Notes under the pieces: generated by a model
Database searches by the model: none
Told to the model about the DNA's origin: nothing
What the model saw: the letters and a program-made list of their open reading frames with translations, nothing else
Shown: piece by piece, positions 30,825 to 39,531 of the stretch
Layout of the letters: every line of letters begins with the position of its first letter
Position numbering within the stretch: the first letter of the stretch is position 1
Program-made: the position numbers and the translations under genes
Assembly: GCA_045532255.1 (NCBI GenBank)
Contig: JAZSFO010000008.1
Location: 1 to 46,405, forward strand
Source of the DNA: RGIG8748 sp045532255
Lineage (GTDB): Bacteria > Bacillota > Clostridia > UMGS1810
Reading direction: 5' to 3'
Length of the DNA stretch: 46,405 nt

Positions 30825-31148
30825 ATGTATTATGTATATATGTTAAGATGCATGGACAATTCAATATATACAGGGATAACAAACCAAATGGAAAAGCGCT
30901 ATATTTGCCATATCTCTAAGTCGCCGTCTGCGGCAAAATACACAAAGTCAAGAGAGGTGTCGGGGGTTGAGGCAATATGGGAAACAGCGGACAAATCACA
31001 CGCTCTGAGACTTGAGTGCCGTATAAAACGATTAACAAAGCTCAAAAAGGAACAGCTTATCAAAAACCCTCAAAATCTTCCCGAGGGAATAGACAGGGGA
31101 GATTATAGGTATTTGGGTAACAGTATAGAAAAAATCAGCCATAGGTAA
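30825..31148 (+). CDS. GIY-YIG nuclease family protein (UPF0213-like)
   Basis: 107-residue single-domain protein: YYVYMLRCMDNSIYTGIT is the GIY-YIG core in its YVY/YTG form, then a conserved basic HISKSPSAAKYTKSRE region and KSHALRLECRIKRLTKLKK with the catalytic Glu candidate. Such small standalone proteins are conserved in Firmicutes; a nuclease activity is inferred from the fold only. There is no clear ribosome site before the ATG, and the upstream gene ends 2 nt earlier, so translational coupling is likely. It is followed after 18 nt by cardiolipin synthase. Confidence 0.85.
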   Translation: MYYVYMLRCMDNSIYTGITNQMEKRYICHISKSPSAAKYTKSREVSGVEAIWETADKSHALRLECRIKRLTKLKKEQLIKNPQNLPEGIDRGDYRYLGNSIEKISHR

Positions 31149-31166
31149 TTTGTGAGGTGCCATCGT

Positions 31167-32693
31167 ATGCGTAGGTTTCTCAAACCGTTTTTCAGCAGAA
31201 TCATTCCGGGTGCAGTCCTTCTGGCAATGCAGATGGCTTTGCTTGTTATGCCTGTTGCGGGTTTGTTTGATACTGCCCTGTACATGGACCTCATTATTAC
31301 GGTCATTTCCGTAATCATAATACTCTTCGAAATTAACAGAGATACCGACTCGGGTTATAAGCTTATATGGATAGCCATAATTGCTATATTCCCCGTGTTC
31401 GGTGTCTTTTTGTATATATATGTTCAGTCCGATGTGATAATAAGATATATAAGGAAAAAGTTCGGTGTTCTTTCCACTAAAATAAACCGCATCTCGGAGG
31501 GTATGGGTGTTATCAGTAAATTAAAGGAAGATTATCCCGATGAATACGGAATTTTTAATTATATGTCACAAAAAGCCTATGCACCTTGCTTTTCCTGCGG
31601 GGATATAAAATATTTTTCACTTGGCGAAGATATGTATGCCTCGCTTATCAATGATATAAATTCTGCAACCAAATATATATTTTTGGAATACTTTATTATA
31701 AATGAAAAAGATTTTATGTGGGAAAATATGTATTCGCTATTGTGTGAAAAAGCAAAAAACGGTGTTGAGGTAAGAGTTATTTACGATGCATTGGGCTCTC
31801 TCACATGTACCGGAGCAGACTTTGAGCAAAGACTGAATGAAGACGGTATTATGTGCCATGCCTTTTCTCCCGTAAAGCCGTTTATTTCTACCTATCATAA
31901 TAACCGAAACCATAGAAAAATCGCTGTAATAGACGGAAGGTGTGCGTATACCGGAGGAATAAATATAGCAGATGAGTATATTAACCGCAAGGAAAGATTC
32001 GGTCATTGGAAGGACAGTGCAGTAAGGATAGAGGGCGGGGGAGTAAAGGGCTTTGTCCTGATGTATATGAAAATGTGGAATTTGGTTAGCAGAGAAAACA
32101 TCGATTTTTCCGAGTATATTGACGATGAAAATGACAAACAGCAAAACGGCTATATCTGCGCCTTTGACGATACTCCTATAGATACCGAACTTATCACAAG
32201 AAATCTCTATCTTCACATAATAAACTCTGCAAAAAAGAATGTTTATATAAATACCCCTTACCTTATACTTGATGATGCACTTCTTGGGTCTCTCAAGTAT
32301 GCTGCGGCAAGGGGTGTGGATGTCCGTATCTGTATGCCTCATATACCGGACAAGTGGTATGCTTTTGCAGTTGGCAGAAGCTATTATCCCGAGCTTATCC
32401 GTCACGGTGTAAGAATATATGAATACACACCGGGATTTTTGCATGCCAAAAGCACAGTTTCTGACGGATGTCGTGCTTATGTCGGCTCGGCAAATTACGA
32501 TTATCGGAGCTTATATCTTCACTATGAGTGCGGTGCTTATATGTACGGTAACAATGCCCCTTGTGAATTGGAACGCGATTTTCTTCTGACCTTGGAAATG
32601 TCGGAGGAAATTACCGAGCAGAAATATAAGTCACTGGGACTTATGTACAGGCTCACAGGCAGAACTCTCAGGTTTTTTGCTGCGCTTATGTAG
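31167..32693 (+). CDS. cls: Cardiolipin synthase (phospholipase D family)
   Basis: 508 residues: two N-terminal membrane helices (~10-30, ~35-75 region), then two PLD domains. The HKD motifs are in HRKIAVIDG (His249) and HAKSTVSDG (His426), both complete (HxKxxxxD). GGINIADEY and VGSANYDYRS follow the motifs as usual. The enzyme condenses two phosphatidylglycerol molecules into cardiolipin at the membrane. The ATG at 31167 follows GAGGTG with 7 nt spacing; a GTG at 31152 lies before the site. It sits behind the PAQR membrane protein and GIY-YIG genes. The 3' end overlaps the convergent DUF6514-like gene by 8 nt. Confidence 0.93.
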   Translation: MRRFLKPFFSRIIPGAVLLAMQMALLVMPVAGLFDTALYMDLIITVISVIIILFEINRDTDSGYKLIWIAIIAIFPVFGVFLYIYVQSDVIIRYIRKKFGVLSTKINRISEGMGVISKLKEDYPDEYGIFNYMSQKAYAPCFSCGDIKYFSLGEDMYASLINDINSATKYIFLEYFIINEKDFMWENMYSLLCEKAKNGVEVRVIYDALGSLTCTGADFEQRLNEDGIMCHAFSPVKPFISTYHNNRNHRKIAVIDGRCAYTGGINIADEYINRKERFGHWKDSAVRIEGGGVKGFVLMYMKMWNLVSRENIDFSEYIDDENDKQQNGYICAFDDTPIDTELITRNLYLHIINSAKKNVYINTPYLILDDALLGSLKYAAARGVDVRICMPHIPDKWYAFAVGRSYYPELIRHGVRIYEYTPGFLHAKSTVSDGCRAYVGSANYDYRSLYLHYECGAYMYGNNAPCELERDFLLTLEMSEEITEQKYKSLGLMYRLTGRTLRFFAALM

Positions 32694-33045
32694 TTATATT
32701 GAGGGTGATTTCGGGCGGTTCAAATCCCTTTTCGCCAAGAAGGTCATCTATAACATATTCAAGAGAGGACGGCATAACGGTATGCCTTGCAAGCCGTGAT
32801 ATAAGAGCACGGGTGTTTTCGGGCGATGCAAATATATCCTTTACGGATGCCTGCTCAAGTATTTTTTCGCATCCGTCTTCCTCCAGCTTTTTTTCAATCT
32901 CAACACCGTATACAGTTGCCTTTATATCGGAATTTGGTATTTTTATTTCTGATTTAATCATATAATAATCAAGGTAGTAGCTTCCGAACCATCCTTCTTC
33001 CGGAGTTAAACTAACATATTTTCTTGCTGAATGAATTTTTTGCAA
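32686..33045 (-). CDS. DUF6514-like small protein
   Basis: 119 residues, soluble, acidic. The pattern YGVEIEKK, followed by a long helix, VKDIFASPENTRALISRLARHTVMPSSLEYVIDDLL, resembles the DUF6514 family of clostridial proteins; I hold this name with moderate confidence. No function is known. The start is TTG at 33045-33043, with AAAGGATGA about 7 nt before it; a nearby ATG (33050) is in another frame. The stop lies inside the end of the cls gene on the other strand, and no terminator for either is visible between them. Confidence 0.6.
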   Translation of the reverse strand: MQKIHSARKYVSLTPEEGWFGSYYLDYYMIKSEIKIPNSDIKATVYGVEIEKKLEEDGCEKILEQASVKDIFASPENTRALISRLARHTVMPSSLEYVIDDLLGEKGFEPPEITLNITT

Positions 33046-33077
33046 TTCATGTCATCCTTTCTTTAATTGATAATTTA

Positions 33078-33106
33078 ATTATAGTTTTTTATTTAATATT
33101 TTTCCA
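33078..33106 (-). promoter_or_regulatory. Probable promoter of the DUF6514-like gene
   Basis: On the minus strand: weak -35 TGGAAA (33106-33101), 17-nt spacer, TATAAT (33083-33078). Confidence 0.5.
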
Positions 33107-33122
33107 GCCCAAACCATCGCAC

Positions 33123-33168
33123 AATACCCGATTTTCTGACATCCGTCATCAAAAACGGGTATTTTTTT
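33123..33168 (+). terminator. Hairpin with T run upstream of the SRP RNA
   Basis: AATACCCG..TTTT pairs with AAAA..CGGGTATT, with an inner TGAC/GTCA helix, followed by T7 on the plus strand. No plus-strand gene ends just before it, so it may insulate the SRP RNA from read-through of cls. Confidence 0.65.
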
Positions 33169-33252
33169 GTGCTATTGTGTTATGTTATGGCAAGTAATGC
33201 GAAAGAATTTGAAATGTATTTAAGAAAAAGATACAAAATTGCAATTTTGATG

Positions 33253-33281
33253 TTGAAATATTCAAAAATATAGTGTATAAT
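33253..33281 (+). promoter_or_regulatory. Promoter of the SRP RNA
   Basis: TTGAAA at 33253-33258, 17-nt spacer, TATAAT at 33276-33281, placing the start near 33288. Confidence 0.8.
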
Positions 33282-33286
33282 AAAAA

Positions 33287-33557
33287 AGTCGTACAGCCGG
33301 GGCAGTAGCGGCGCCCTGTACTTGCAATCCGCTATAGCAAGGGTTATATCCTTATTGAGGGCTTGAGATACAGTTATGTGTCAGTTAAGTGGTGTTGAGA
33401 GTCGGGTCTTACGCGATGAACGCGCGTGAACCTGGTCAGGTGAGGAATCAAGCAGCCATAAGCGTTTGCGGACATGTGCCGTGGGGCTGCCCGATTTGAG
33501 CTAACTGATTGATAACGGCTGTCATCTTAAGTTCGATATAAGGATGTACGGCTTTTT
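33287..33557 (+). ncRNA. ffs: Signal recognition particle RNA, long Bacillus/Clostridium type
   Basis: About 270 nt, the scRNA-size SRP RNA with Alu and S domains. The ends pair (AGTCGTACA with TGTACGGCT) and the 3' arm runs into TTTTTT as terminator. The conserved 5' GTACTTGCAATCCGCTATAG and the helix 8 core GGTCAGGTGAGGAATCAAGC with GGAA loop and AGCAGCC (about 33434-33457) are present, the Ffh-binding signature. The position just before dnaX is the classic Firmicutes arrangement. Confidence 0.95.
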
Positions 33558-33599
33558 TGATATTAGTGCGCAGTAATGTATTAAGGAGGCTTGGCACAT

Positions 33600-35222
33600 A
33601 TGGCATACCAGACATTATACAGAAAGTGGAGACCTGTTAACTTTGATCAGGTTGTCGGACAGAATCACATAACCTCTACGCTGAAAAACGAAATAATAAA
33701 CAATAAGACTGCCCATGCCTATGTTTTTACAGGAACAAGAGGAACAGGAAAAACCTCAACTGCCAAGATACTCAGCCGTGCACTCAACTGCGAGAATCCG
33801 ACAGACGGAAATCCCTGTAATGAATGTCCCTCGTGCAGGGGTATTATGAACGAGACAATTCTCGATGTTGTCGAGATGGATGCGGCATCAAATACAGGTG
33901 TAGAAAATATCAGGGAAATTATTGACCAGGTTCGCTATTCAACTGCCAGCACAAAGTACAAAGTATATATAATAGACGAAGTACACATGCTTTCCATCGG
34001 TGCATTTAATGCACTCCTTAAGACACTCGAGGAGCCGCCTTCGCATGTGGTATTTATATTGGCAACAACAGAAATTCACAAAATACCTGCAACGATACTT
34101 TCCAGATGCCAAAGATTTGATTTCAAAAATATTTCGTCTGCAGACATTGCCGACGCAGTAGAAAAAATTCTAATAAGCGAGGGTGTGTCAATCACAAGAG
34201 ATGCTGTTGAATATATAGCATACCTTGGAAACGGTTCAATGAGAGACGCACTGAGTATTACAGAACAATGCCTTGCATACAAAAGCAACGATATATCATA
34301 TGCCGATGCTATCGAAATTCTCGGAACACTGGATGACGAGTTTTTATATAGGACAGCCGGGCATATTGCCAAAGGCGATGTAAAGTCTGTTCTTATTGAC
34401 TTTGACGAAAGCATGAAAAAAGGCAAGAATCCGTCAGGCTTTGCTGAGGGCATGCTTAAAGCAATGAGAGATATTTTACTATATAAGCTAGCCCCCGAAA
34501 TATGCGATTTTACATCAGGCAAGAAACACCTTGCGGAAATAACGGCACCTCTTTACAGTAAGGAAAAGCTTACAAGATGTATAGATATACTTTCGTGTGC
34601 ACTTAGAGATATCAAGCTTACGCTTAATCCCTCTGTTCTCGTGGAATGCACATTGGTTCGTATAACAATGCCTGATTACGAATCGGATTTGTCAGCTCTT
34701 GTGGAAAGAATATCAATGCTTGAACAAAAGCTCTCTAATGCTCAAATGTATAATACAGTAAAAACACCCGTGCAGGAAGCTCCTTCACAGATTCATCCGC
34801 CAAAGGATATTCATCAGGAGAGCGTAATTACGCCCGAACCGCTTCCGCAGACACCAAAGAGTGTTACGGCACCAAAGGATTCTTCCATGCAAGCTGTTAT
34901 AGCTGATTGGAAAGAAGTAATAAAGTGGCTCGAAAGAGAGGGGAGATTGATTACCTTTGTGTCCCTGTACGGTGTAACACCCCGTGAAGAAAACGATGAG
35001 CTTGTGCTGGGGTTTGAAACCAAGGATGCAGCAAGTAAGTTTTCATCCGGAGGCTCAATGGGGGATGTCCAAGAAGCTATAAGGAATATTTTCGGTCTTG
35101 AAGTTAAGATGAAATGTATCTATGAGGACAAAATAATTGAAGCGGGAACAGATGATAACGGAATTTTTAAGAAATTAGCGGAAATCAGTACAAATAACCC
35201 CGAAAACTTTAAAATTGATTGA
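33600..35222 (+). CDS. dnaX: DNA polymerase III subunit gamma/tau
   Basis: 540-residue clamp-loader ATPase. MAYQTLYRKWRP N terminus, Walker A GTRGTGKTST (45-54), zinc site Cys64, 73, 76 and 79 (CNECPSC), Walker B IIDEVHML, sensor 1 ATTEIHKIPATILSRCQRF. Domain III and a Pro/Lys-rich linker (~390-430) follow, then a C-terminal tau-like region. It loads the beta clamp and couples polymerases at the fork. The ATG at 33600 lies 10 nt after AAGGAGG; the in-frame TTG at 33591 is too close to that site. It is directly downstream of the SRP RNA. Confidence 0.96.
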   Translation: MAYQTLYRKWRPVNFDQVVGQNHITSTLKNEIINNKTAHAYVFTGTRGTGKTSTAKILSRALNCENPTDGNPCNECPSCRGIMNETILDVVEMDAASNTGVENIREIIDQVRYSTASTKYKVYIIDEVHMLSIGAFNALLKTLEEPPSHVVFILATTEIHKIPATILSRCQRFDFKNISSADIADAVEKILISEGVSITRDAVEYIAYLGNGSMRDALSITEQCLAYKSNDISYADAIEILGTLDDEFLYRTAGHIAKGDVKSVLIDFDESMKKGKNPSGFAEGMLKAMRDILLYKLAPEICDFTSGKKHLAEITAPLYSKEKLTRCIDILSCALRDIKLTLNPSVLVECTLVRITMPDYESDLSALVERISMLEQKLSNAQMYNTVKTPVQEAPSQIHPPKDIHQESVITPEPLPQTPKSVTAPKDSSMQAVIADWKEVIKWLEREGRLITFVSLYGVTPREENDELVLGFETKDAASKFSSGGSMGDVQEAIRNIFGLEVKMKCIYEDKIIEAGTDDNGIFKKLAEISTNNPENFKID

Positions 35223-35230
35223 TACAAAAA

Positions 35231-35259
35231 TTGACAAATGATGTTAATAGTGATATAAT
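35231..35259 (+). promoter_or_regulatory. Promoter of the threonine operon
   Basis: TTGACA at 35231-35236, 17-nt spacer, TATAAT at 35254-35259, 8 nt after the dnaX stop. The ~38-nt leader before hom (35304) is too short for an attenuator or riboswitch. Confidence 0.88.
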
Positions 35260-35303
35260 ATAATTTAAATTTAATTGTTTACTTGTATATTGGAGGAAAG
35301 CAA

Positions 35304-36509
35304 ATGTCAAAGGTGTGCATAATAGGTTTTGGATGCATAGGTTCCGGAACATATGAGATTTTGAAACAAAACAAAGATATCATTTCCAAACGCACAGGAA
35401 CCGATATTGATGTTAAATATATAGTAGATATAAGGGATTTTTCACAGCACGAGGTTGCTCCGCTTGTAACTGCAGATTTTGACAAGGTTCTTTCGGACAG
35501 CGAAGTGGATGTAGTTGTAGAATGTATGGGAGGAACTACCTATGCCTATGACTATACCAAGAAAGCACTTCTTGCAGGGAAGAATGTTATATCATCCAAC
35601 AAGGAGCTTGTTGCCCACAGTGGCGATGAACTCTCATTGATTGCCATGGAAAAAGGAGTTAAATATCTTTATGAAGCGGCAGTCGGAGGCGGAATACCTA
35701 TTATCCGCCCGATTACAAGCAGTCTTTGTGCCAACAATATTGTAGAAATTACAGGTATACTCAACGGTACTACAAATTATATACTTACAAAAATGCTCTC
35801 AGACGGTTCATCTTTTGAATCCGCACTTTCCGATGCACAGAAGCTTGGTTATGCAGAGAGAGACCCATCTGCAGATATAGAGGGTTGGGATACAGGCAAA
35901 AAGATATCCATTCTTTCGTCAATGGCAGTAGGCAAAAAGATAGATTTCCGTCATGTACATACAGTAGGAATAACAAAAGTAACTCTTGAGGATATAGAAT
36001 ATGCAGAGGCAATCGGGGCTACAATAAAGCTAATTGGTAAATATAAGAAGTGTTCCGATGGAATTGAAGTATATGTAGAACCCATGATAGTAAGTGACAA
36101 TAGCCCGCTTTACGGAGTGGATGATGTTTTCAATGCTATACTTGTAAACGGCGATATGCTTGGCGACTCTCTTTATTACGGCAGAGGAGCAGGAAAGCTT
36201 GCCACAGCAAGTGCTGTAGTAAGCGATGTAATGGATGCCGTACTGAATACTTCTTCACCGTATACACCTGCATGGGAACCTTGCGAAGACAGAATTTGCA
36301 AAGAATATGACGATGTAAGGAATTCGTTTGTGGTTCGTATTAAGAATACTGACAACGCATTTGATATTGCTCTCCAGCGCTTTGACAATGTTAAAACACT
36401 GGAAATCAAAGACGGTGAGTTTGCAATCATTACAGGCGATATGACAGTTTCTGAGCTTAATAAATCATTGGAAGGTCTGGATGTAATATCCGGATATGCA
36501 ACTGCCTAG
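35304..36509 (+). CDS. hom: Homoserine dehydrogenase
   Basis: 401 residues; reduces aspartate semialdehyde to homoserine with NAD(P)H, at the branch to threonine and methionine. VCIIGFGCIGSGTYEIL (residues 4-20) is the dinucleotide-binding loop. SSNKELVAH carries the catalytic-region Lys, and ILNGTTNYILTKM and DPSADIEGWDTGKK are the family signatures. The C-terminal ~75 residues look like an ACT-type regulatory region. GGAGG (35292-35296) fixes the ATG. It is the first gene of hom-thrB-lysC; thrB starts 9 nt later. Confidence 0.96.
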   Translation: MSKVCIIGFGCIGSGTYEILKQNKDIISKRTGTDIDVKYIVDIRDFSQHEVAPLVTADFDKVLSDSEVDVVVECMGGTTYAYDYTKKALLAGKNVISSNKELVAHSGDELSLIAMEKGVKYLYEAAVGGGIPIIRPITSSLCANNIVEITGILNGTTNYILTKMLSDGSSFESALSDAQKLGYAERDPSADIEGWDTGKKISILSSMAVGKKIDFRHVHTVGITKVTLEDIEYAEAIGATIKLIGKYKKCSDGIEVYVEPMIVSDNSPLYGVDDVFNAILVNGDMLGDSLYYGRGAGKLATASAVVSDVMDAVLNTSSPYTPAWEPCEDRICKEYDDVRNSFVVRIKNTDNAFDIALQRFDNVKTLEIKDGEFAIITGDMTVSELNKSLEGLDVISGYATA

Positions 36510-36518
36510 GAGGACAAA

Positions 36519-37409
36519 ATGGTAAGGGTCAGAGTTCCGGCATCAAGCGCCAATATCGGTCCGGGTTTTGATAGCTTGGGTGTTGCTCTTAACATGTACA
36601 ACACAGCTGAATTCACACTTTCGGATAAGGGACCGGAAATTGAAATTATGGACGGTGCGGACTTTATTCCGACCGGCGAAACAAATTATGTTTATATAGG
36701 GTTCAAAAAGGTTTTTGATAAATTGGGCAAAAACTTCGATGGTGTAAAAATACGTCTTTGGAGCGAAATCCCCGTAACAAGAGGACTCGGAAGCAGTTCG
36801 TCAAGTATAGTTCTCGGACTTATGGGTGCCAACAGAATACTGGATGACCCCTTTACTAAGGAACAGCTTGTCAATCTTGCATTTGAAATAGAGGGACATC
36901 CCGATAATGTTACATCTGCACTTATGGGCGGTTTTACGGTAGCATCTGCAGAAAGGGACAGGGTTGTATTTTCCAAATCCGAGGTCGACAGCAGAGTGCG
37001 TTTTGCGGCTATGATACCTGATTTCTATTTTCAGACCAAGAAATCAAGAGGTATTTTGCCCGGATTTGTGCCTATGAGGAATGCAACATACAACATCGGA
37101 CATGCTTCTTTGGTTACTGCGGCTTTCAGTACGGGTAATTATTCGTTGCTTGGCGATGCTGTAAGGGACAGACTTCACCAGAGATACAGATTTTCACGCG
37201 TTAGAAGCGGTGAGTTTATTGCCCGCTCGCTAAGGCGAAACGGAGCACTGTGCAGTTATCTGAGCGGTGCAGGGCCTACAATTATGGGAATTGTGGACAA
37301 GGATTTTGCACAATTTCAAGATAAGATGAATAATCTTATAGAGACTAACCTTAAGGGTTGGCATCTGGTAATGCTGGAGGCCGACAATGAAGGTGCAATA
37401 TATATTTAA
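36519..37409 (+). CDS. thrB: Homoserine kinase
   Basis: 296-residue GHMP kinase that phosphorylates homoserine in threonine synthesis. VRVPASSANIGPGFDSLGVA is the N-terminal signature and PVTRGLGSSSSS (residues ~85-96) the ATP-binding GHMP loop; EGHPDNVTSALMGG and LSGAGPTIMGI complete the family pattern. AGGAGG is 5 nt before the ATG. It is 9 nt behind hom and 42 nt before the aspartate kinase. Threonine synthase is not in the window. Confidence 0.95.
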   Translation: MVRVRVPASSANIGPGFDSLGVALNMYNTAEFTLSDKGPEIEIMDGADFIPTGETNYVYIGFKKVFDKLGKNFDGVKIRLWSEIPVTRGLGSSSSSIVLGLMGANRILDDPFTKEQLVNLAFEIEGHPDNVTSALMGGFTVASAERDRVVFSKSEVDSRVRFAAMIPDFYFQTKKSRGILPGFVPMRNATYNIGHASLVTAAFSTGNYSLLGDAVRDRLHQRYRFSRVRSGEFIARSLRRNGALCSYLSGAGPTIMGIVDKDFAQFQDKMNNLIETNLKGWHLVMLEADNEGAIYI

Positions 37410-37451
37410 GTATTACAGTTAAAAACTGTTACACTAAAGGAGGCAGAGTTT

Positions 37452-38660
37452 GTGAGCTTAATAGTACAAAAATTCGGCGGTTCATCAGTCAGGGATGCCG
37501 AAAGAGTAATGAATGTCGCAAGGCGTGTTGTAGACACATACAAAGCAGGTAATTCTGTTGTTGTAGTTGTTTCTGCGCAGGGTGACACAACAGACGATTT
37601 GATTGAAAAGGCAAAAGAGATTAACCCGAAGGCATCCAAGAGAGAGATGGATATGCTTCTTTCCACAGGAGAGCAGATATCTATATCCCTTCTTGCTATG
37701 GCTATCGGAACATTGGGAGTAAATGCTGTATCTCTTACAGGATGGCAGGTTGGTATGAAGACCGACTCCAAATACGGTATGGCAAGAATTAAATCCGTAG
37801 ACGGCGAAAGAATCCGCAATGAGCTTGACAATGGTAAGATAGTTATTGTTGCAGGATTTCAGGGTATAAACAAGTATGATGATATCACCACATTGGGACG
37901 AGGCGGCTCGGATACTACCGCAGTAGCAATAGCTGCAGCTCTTCATGCGGATTTGTGTGAGATATATACCGATGTTGACGGTGTATTTACCACAGATCCC
38001 AGAATAGTACCCGAAGCGAAAAAGCTCACTGAAGTTTCTTTTGACGAAATGCTTGAGCTTGCAAGCCTTGGAGCGAATGTGCTTCATAACCGTTCGGTAG
38101 AAATGGCAAAGAAATATAATGTTAATATGAGTGTTCGTTCCAGTCTCAATAATAATGAAGGAACATATGTCAAGGAGGAAAGCAAAGTGGAAAAGACTCT
38201 TGTAAGAGGTGTAGCTCGTGATAATGATGTTGCAAGAATAGCAATCTGCAACCTTAAGGATGAACCAGGAATAGCGTTTAAGATTTTCTCTCATCTGGCT
38301 AAGCATGGTATAAATGTAGATATTATACTTCAGTCAATTGGCAGAGAAGGCTATAAGGATATCAGCTTTACAGTAACAGAATCCAATGCGGAAAAGGTTG
38401 AAGAAATCCTTATGGCAGAAAAATCCTATCTCGGATTTGATGAAATAAAGACATCAACACAGTTCTCTAAGGTTTCTATAGTAGGAAGCGGTATGGTTAA
38501 CAATCCCGGAGTGGCAAGTGTTATGTTTGAAGCACTTTATGATGCTAACATAAACATTCATATGATTTCAACATCAGAAATCAAGGTATCCGTGCTTGTA
38601 AACAAGAACAATGCCGATGCTGCAGTTAGGGCAATTCATGCAAAGTTCAACCTTGCATAA
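37452..38660 (+). CDS. lysC: Aspartate kinase
   Basis: 402 residues; makes aspartyl phosphate, the first step to lysine, threonine and methionine. VQKFGGSSV (residues 4-12), the SLTGWQVGM and TLGRGGSDTTAVA segments, and DVDGVFTTDP are the kinase signatures. Two C-terminal ACT domains (~265-400; DEPGIAFKIFSHLAKHGIN and NPGVASVMFEALYDANINI) provide allosteric control by lysine and/or threonine. The start is GTG at 37452 with AAAGGAGG upstream. Placement after hom and thrB suggests a threonine-linked isozyme. It ends at a long hairpin. Confidence 0.95.
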   Translation: MSLIVQKFGGSSVRDAERVMNVARRVVDTYKAGNSVVVVVSAQGDTTDDLIEKAKEINPKASKREMDMLLSTGEQISISLLAMAIGTLGVNAVSLTGWQVGMKTDSKYGMARIKSVDGERIRNELDNGKIVIVAGFQGINKYDDITTLGRGGSDTTAVAIAAALHADLCEIYTDVDGVFTTDPRIVPEAKKLTEVSFDEMLELASLGANVLHNRSVEMAKKYNVNMSVRSSLNNNEGTYVKEESKVEKTLVRGVARDNDVARIAICNLKDEPGIAFKIFSHLAKHGINVDIILQSIGREGYKDISFTVTESNAEKVEEILMAEKSYLGFDEIKTSTQFSKVSIVGSGMVNNPGVASVMFEALYDANINIHMISTSEIKVSVLVNKNNADAAVRAIHAKFNLA

Positions 38661-38689
38661 TTATAGTTCTGATACGAATTAAAAATATT

Positions 38690-38745
38690 GAACACGGTCC
38701 TTGGTCTGGTACAGATGCCATACCTTGTGGCTGTGTTCTCTTTTT
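38690..38745 (+). terminator. Terminator of the threonine operon
   Basis: Long imperfect hairpin: GAACACGG (38690-38697) with CTGTGTTC (38731-38738), plus inner GGT/ACC and TGG/CCA helices, followed by TCTTTTT. The next gene's ribosome site follows immediately. Confidence 0.7.
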
Positions 38746-38757
38746 AGGAGAATAATA

Positions 38758-39507
38758 ATGAATAAAGAGGAAAATCAATGCAAGATAGAGGGTAGAAATC
38801 CGGTTACAGAAGCAATAAAATCCGGAAGAAGCATAGACAAAATCCTGATTTCCTCGGGAGAAAAAAATGGTTCTGTAAAGAAAATTATTGCACTTGCAAG
38901 AGAAAGAAAACTTGTAATAACAGAAGTAGACCGTCAAAAGCTGGACAGACTTTCCGAAACAGGTGCACATCAGGGAGTTATAGCATTTGCGGCAGCAAGA
39001 GACTACAGCACCGTAGAGGATATTCTTGCCTTTGCAAAGGATAGGGGACAAAGTCCGTTTGTAATCATTTGCGATGACTTAAATGATCCTCATAATTTAG
39101 GTTCTATTATAAGAACCGCTAATGTAATGGGGGCACACGGAGTTATTATACCAAAACGAAATTCGGTAGGCTTAAGCCCCGTGGTTGACAAAACATCAGC
39201 AGGTGCACTTGAATTCACCAGAGTTGCAAGAGTTCCCAATTTGGTATCTGCAATAGAAACTCTTAAGAAAAATAATGTATGGATAGTTGCGGCGGATATG
39301 GACGGCGACAGAAGCATCTATACACATGACTTTTCGGGCGGAGTAGGAATTGTTGTCGGTTCGGAGGGCAAGGGGGTTTCCAGACTTGTCAAGGAAAGCT
39401 GTGATTTTGTTGTTAATATCCCTATGTACGGAGAAATAAATTCACTCAATGCATCTGTTGCGGCGTCTCTTATGATGTACGAGGCGGCAAAAGCAAGGAA
39501 TATGTAA
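38758..39507 (+). CDS. rlmB: TrmH-family 23S rRNA 2'-O-ribose methyltransferase (RlmB-like)
   Basis: 249-residue SPOUT enzyme. A short N-terminal L30e-like substrate domain (~6-75; GRNPVTEAIKSGRSIDKILI) is followed by the trefoil-knot domain with the three SpoU motifs: DDLNDPHNLGSIIRTAN, VVGSEGKGVSRLVKE and IPMYGEINSLNASVAASLM. RlmB methylates a P-site 23S rRNA guanosine (G2251 in E. coli). The ATG at 38758 follows AGGAG. It is first in a run of same-strand genes continuing to 44004. Other TrmH-family targets are possible. Confidence 0.9.
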   Translation: MNKEENQCKIEGRNPVTEAIKSGRSIDKILISSGEKNGSVKKIIALARERKLVITEVDRQKLDRLSETGAHQGVIAFAAARDYSTVEDILAFAKDRGQSPFVIICDDLNDPHNLGSIIRTANVMGAHGVIIPKRNSVGLSPVVDKTSAGALEFTRVARVPNLVSAIETLKKNNVWIVAADMDGDRSIYTHDFSGGVGIVVGSEGKGVSRLVKESCDFVVNIPMYGEINSLNASVAASLMMYEAAKARNM

Positions 39508-39531
39508 TTTTTATTCGAAAGGTTGTCATTT

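Noticed and set aside
33557..33587. Separate promoter for dnaX between SRP RNA and dnaX
   Set aside because: The TTGATA/TATTAA pair would start transcription at the ribosome site itself, leaving no usable leader.
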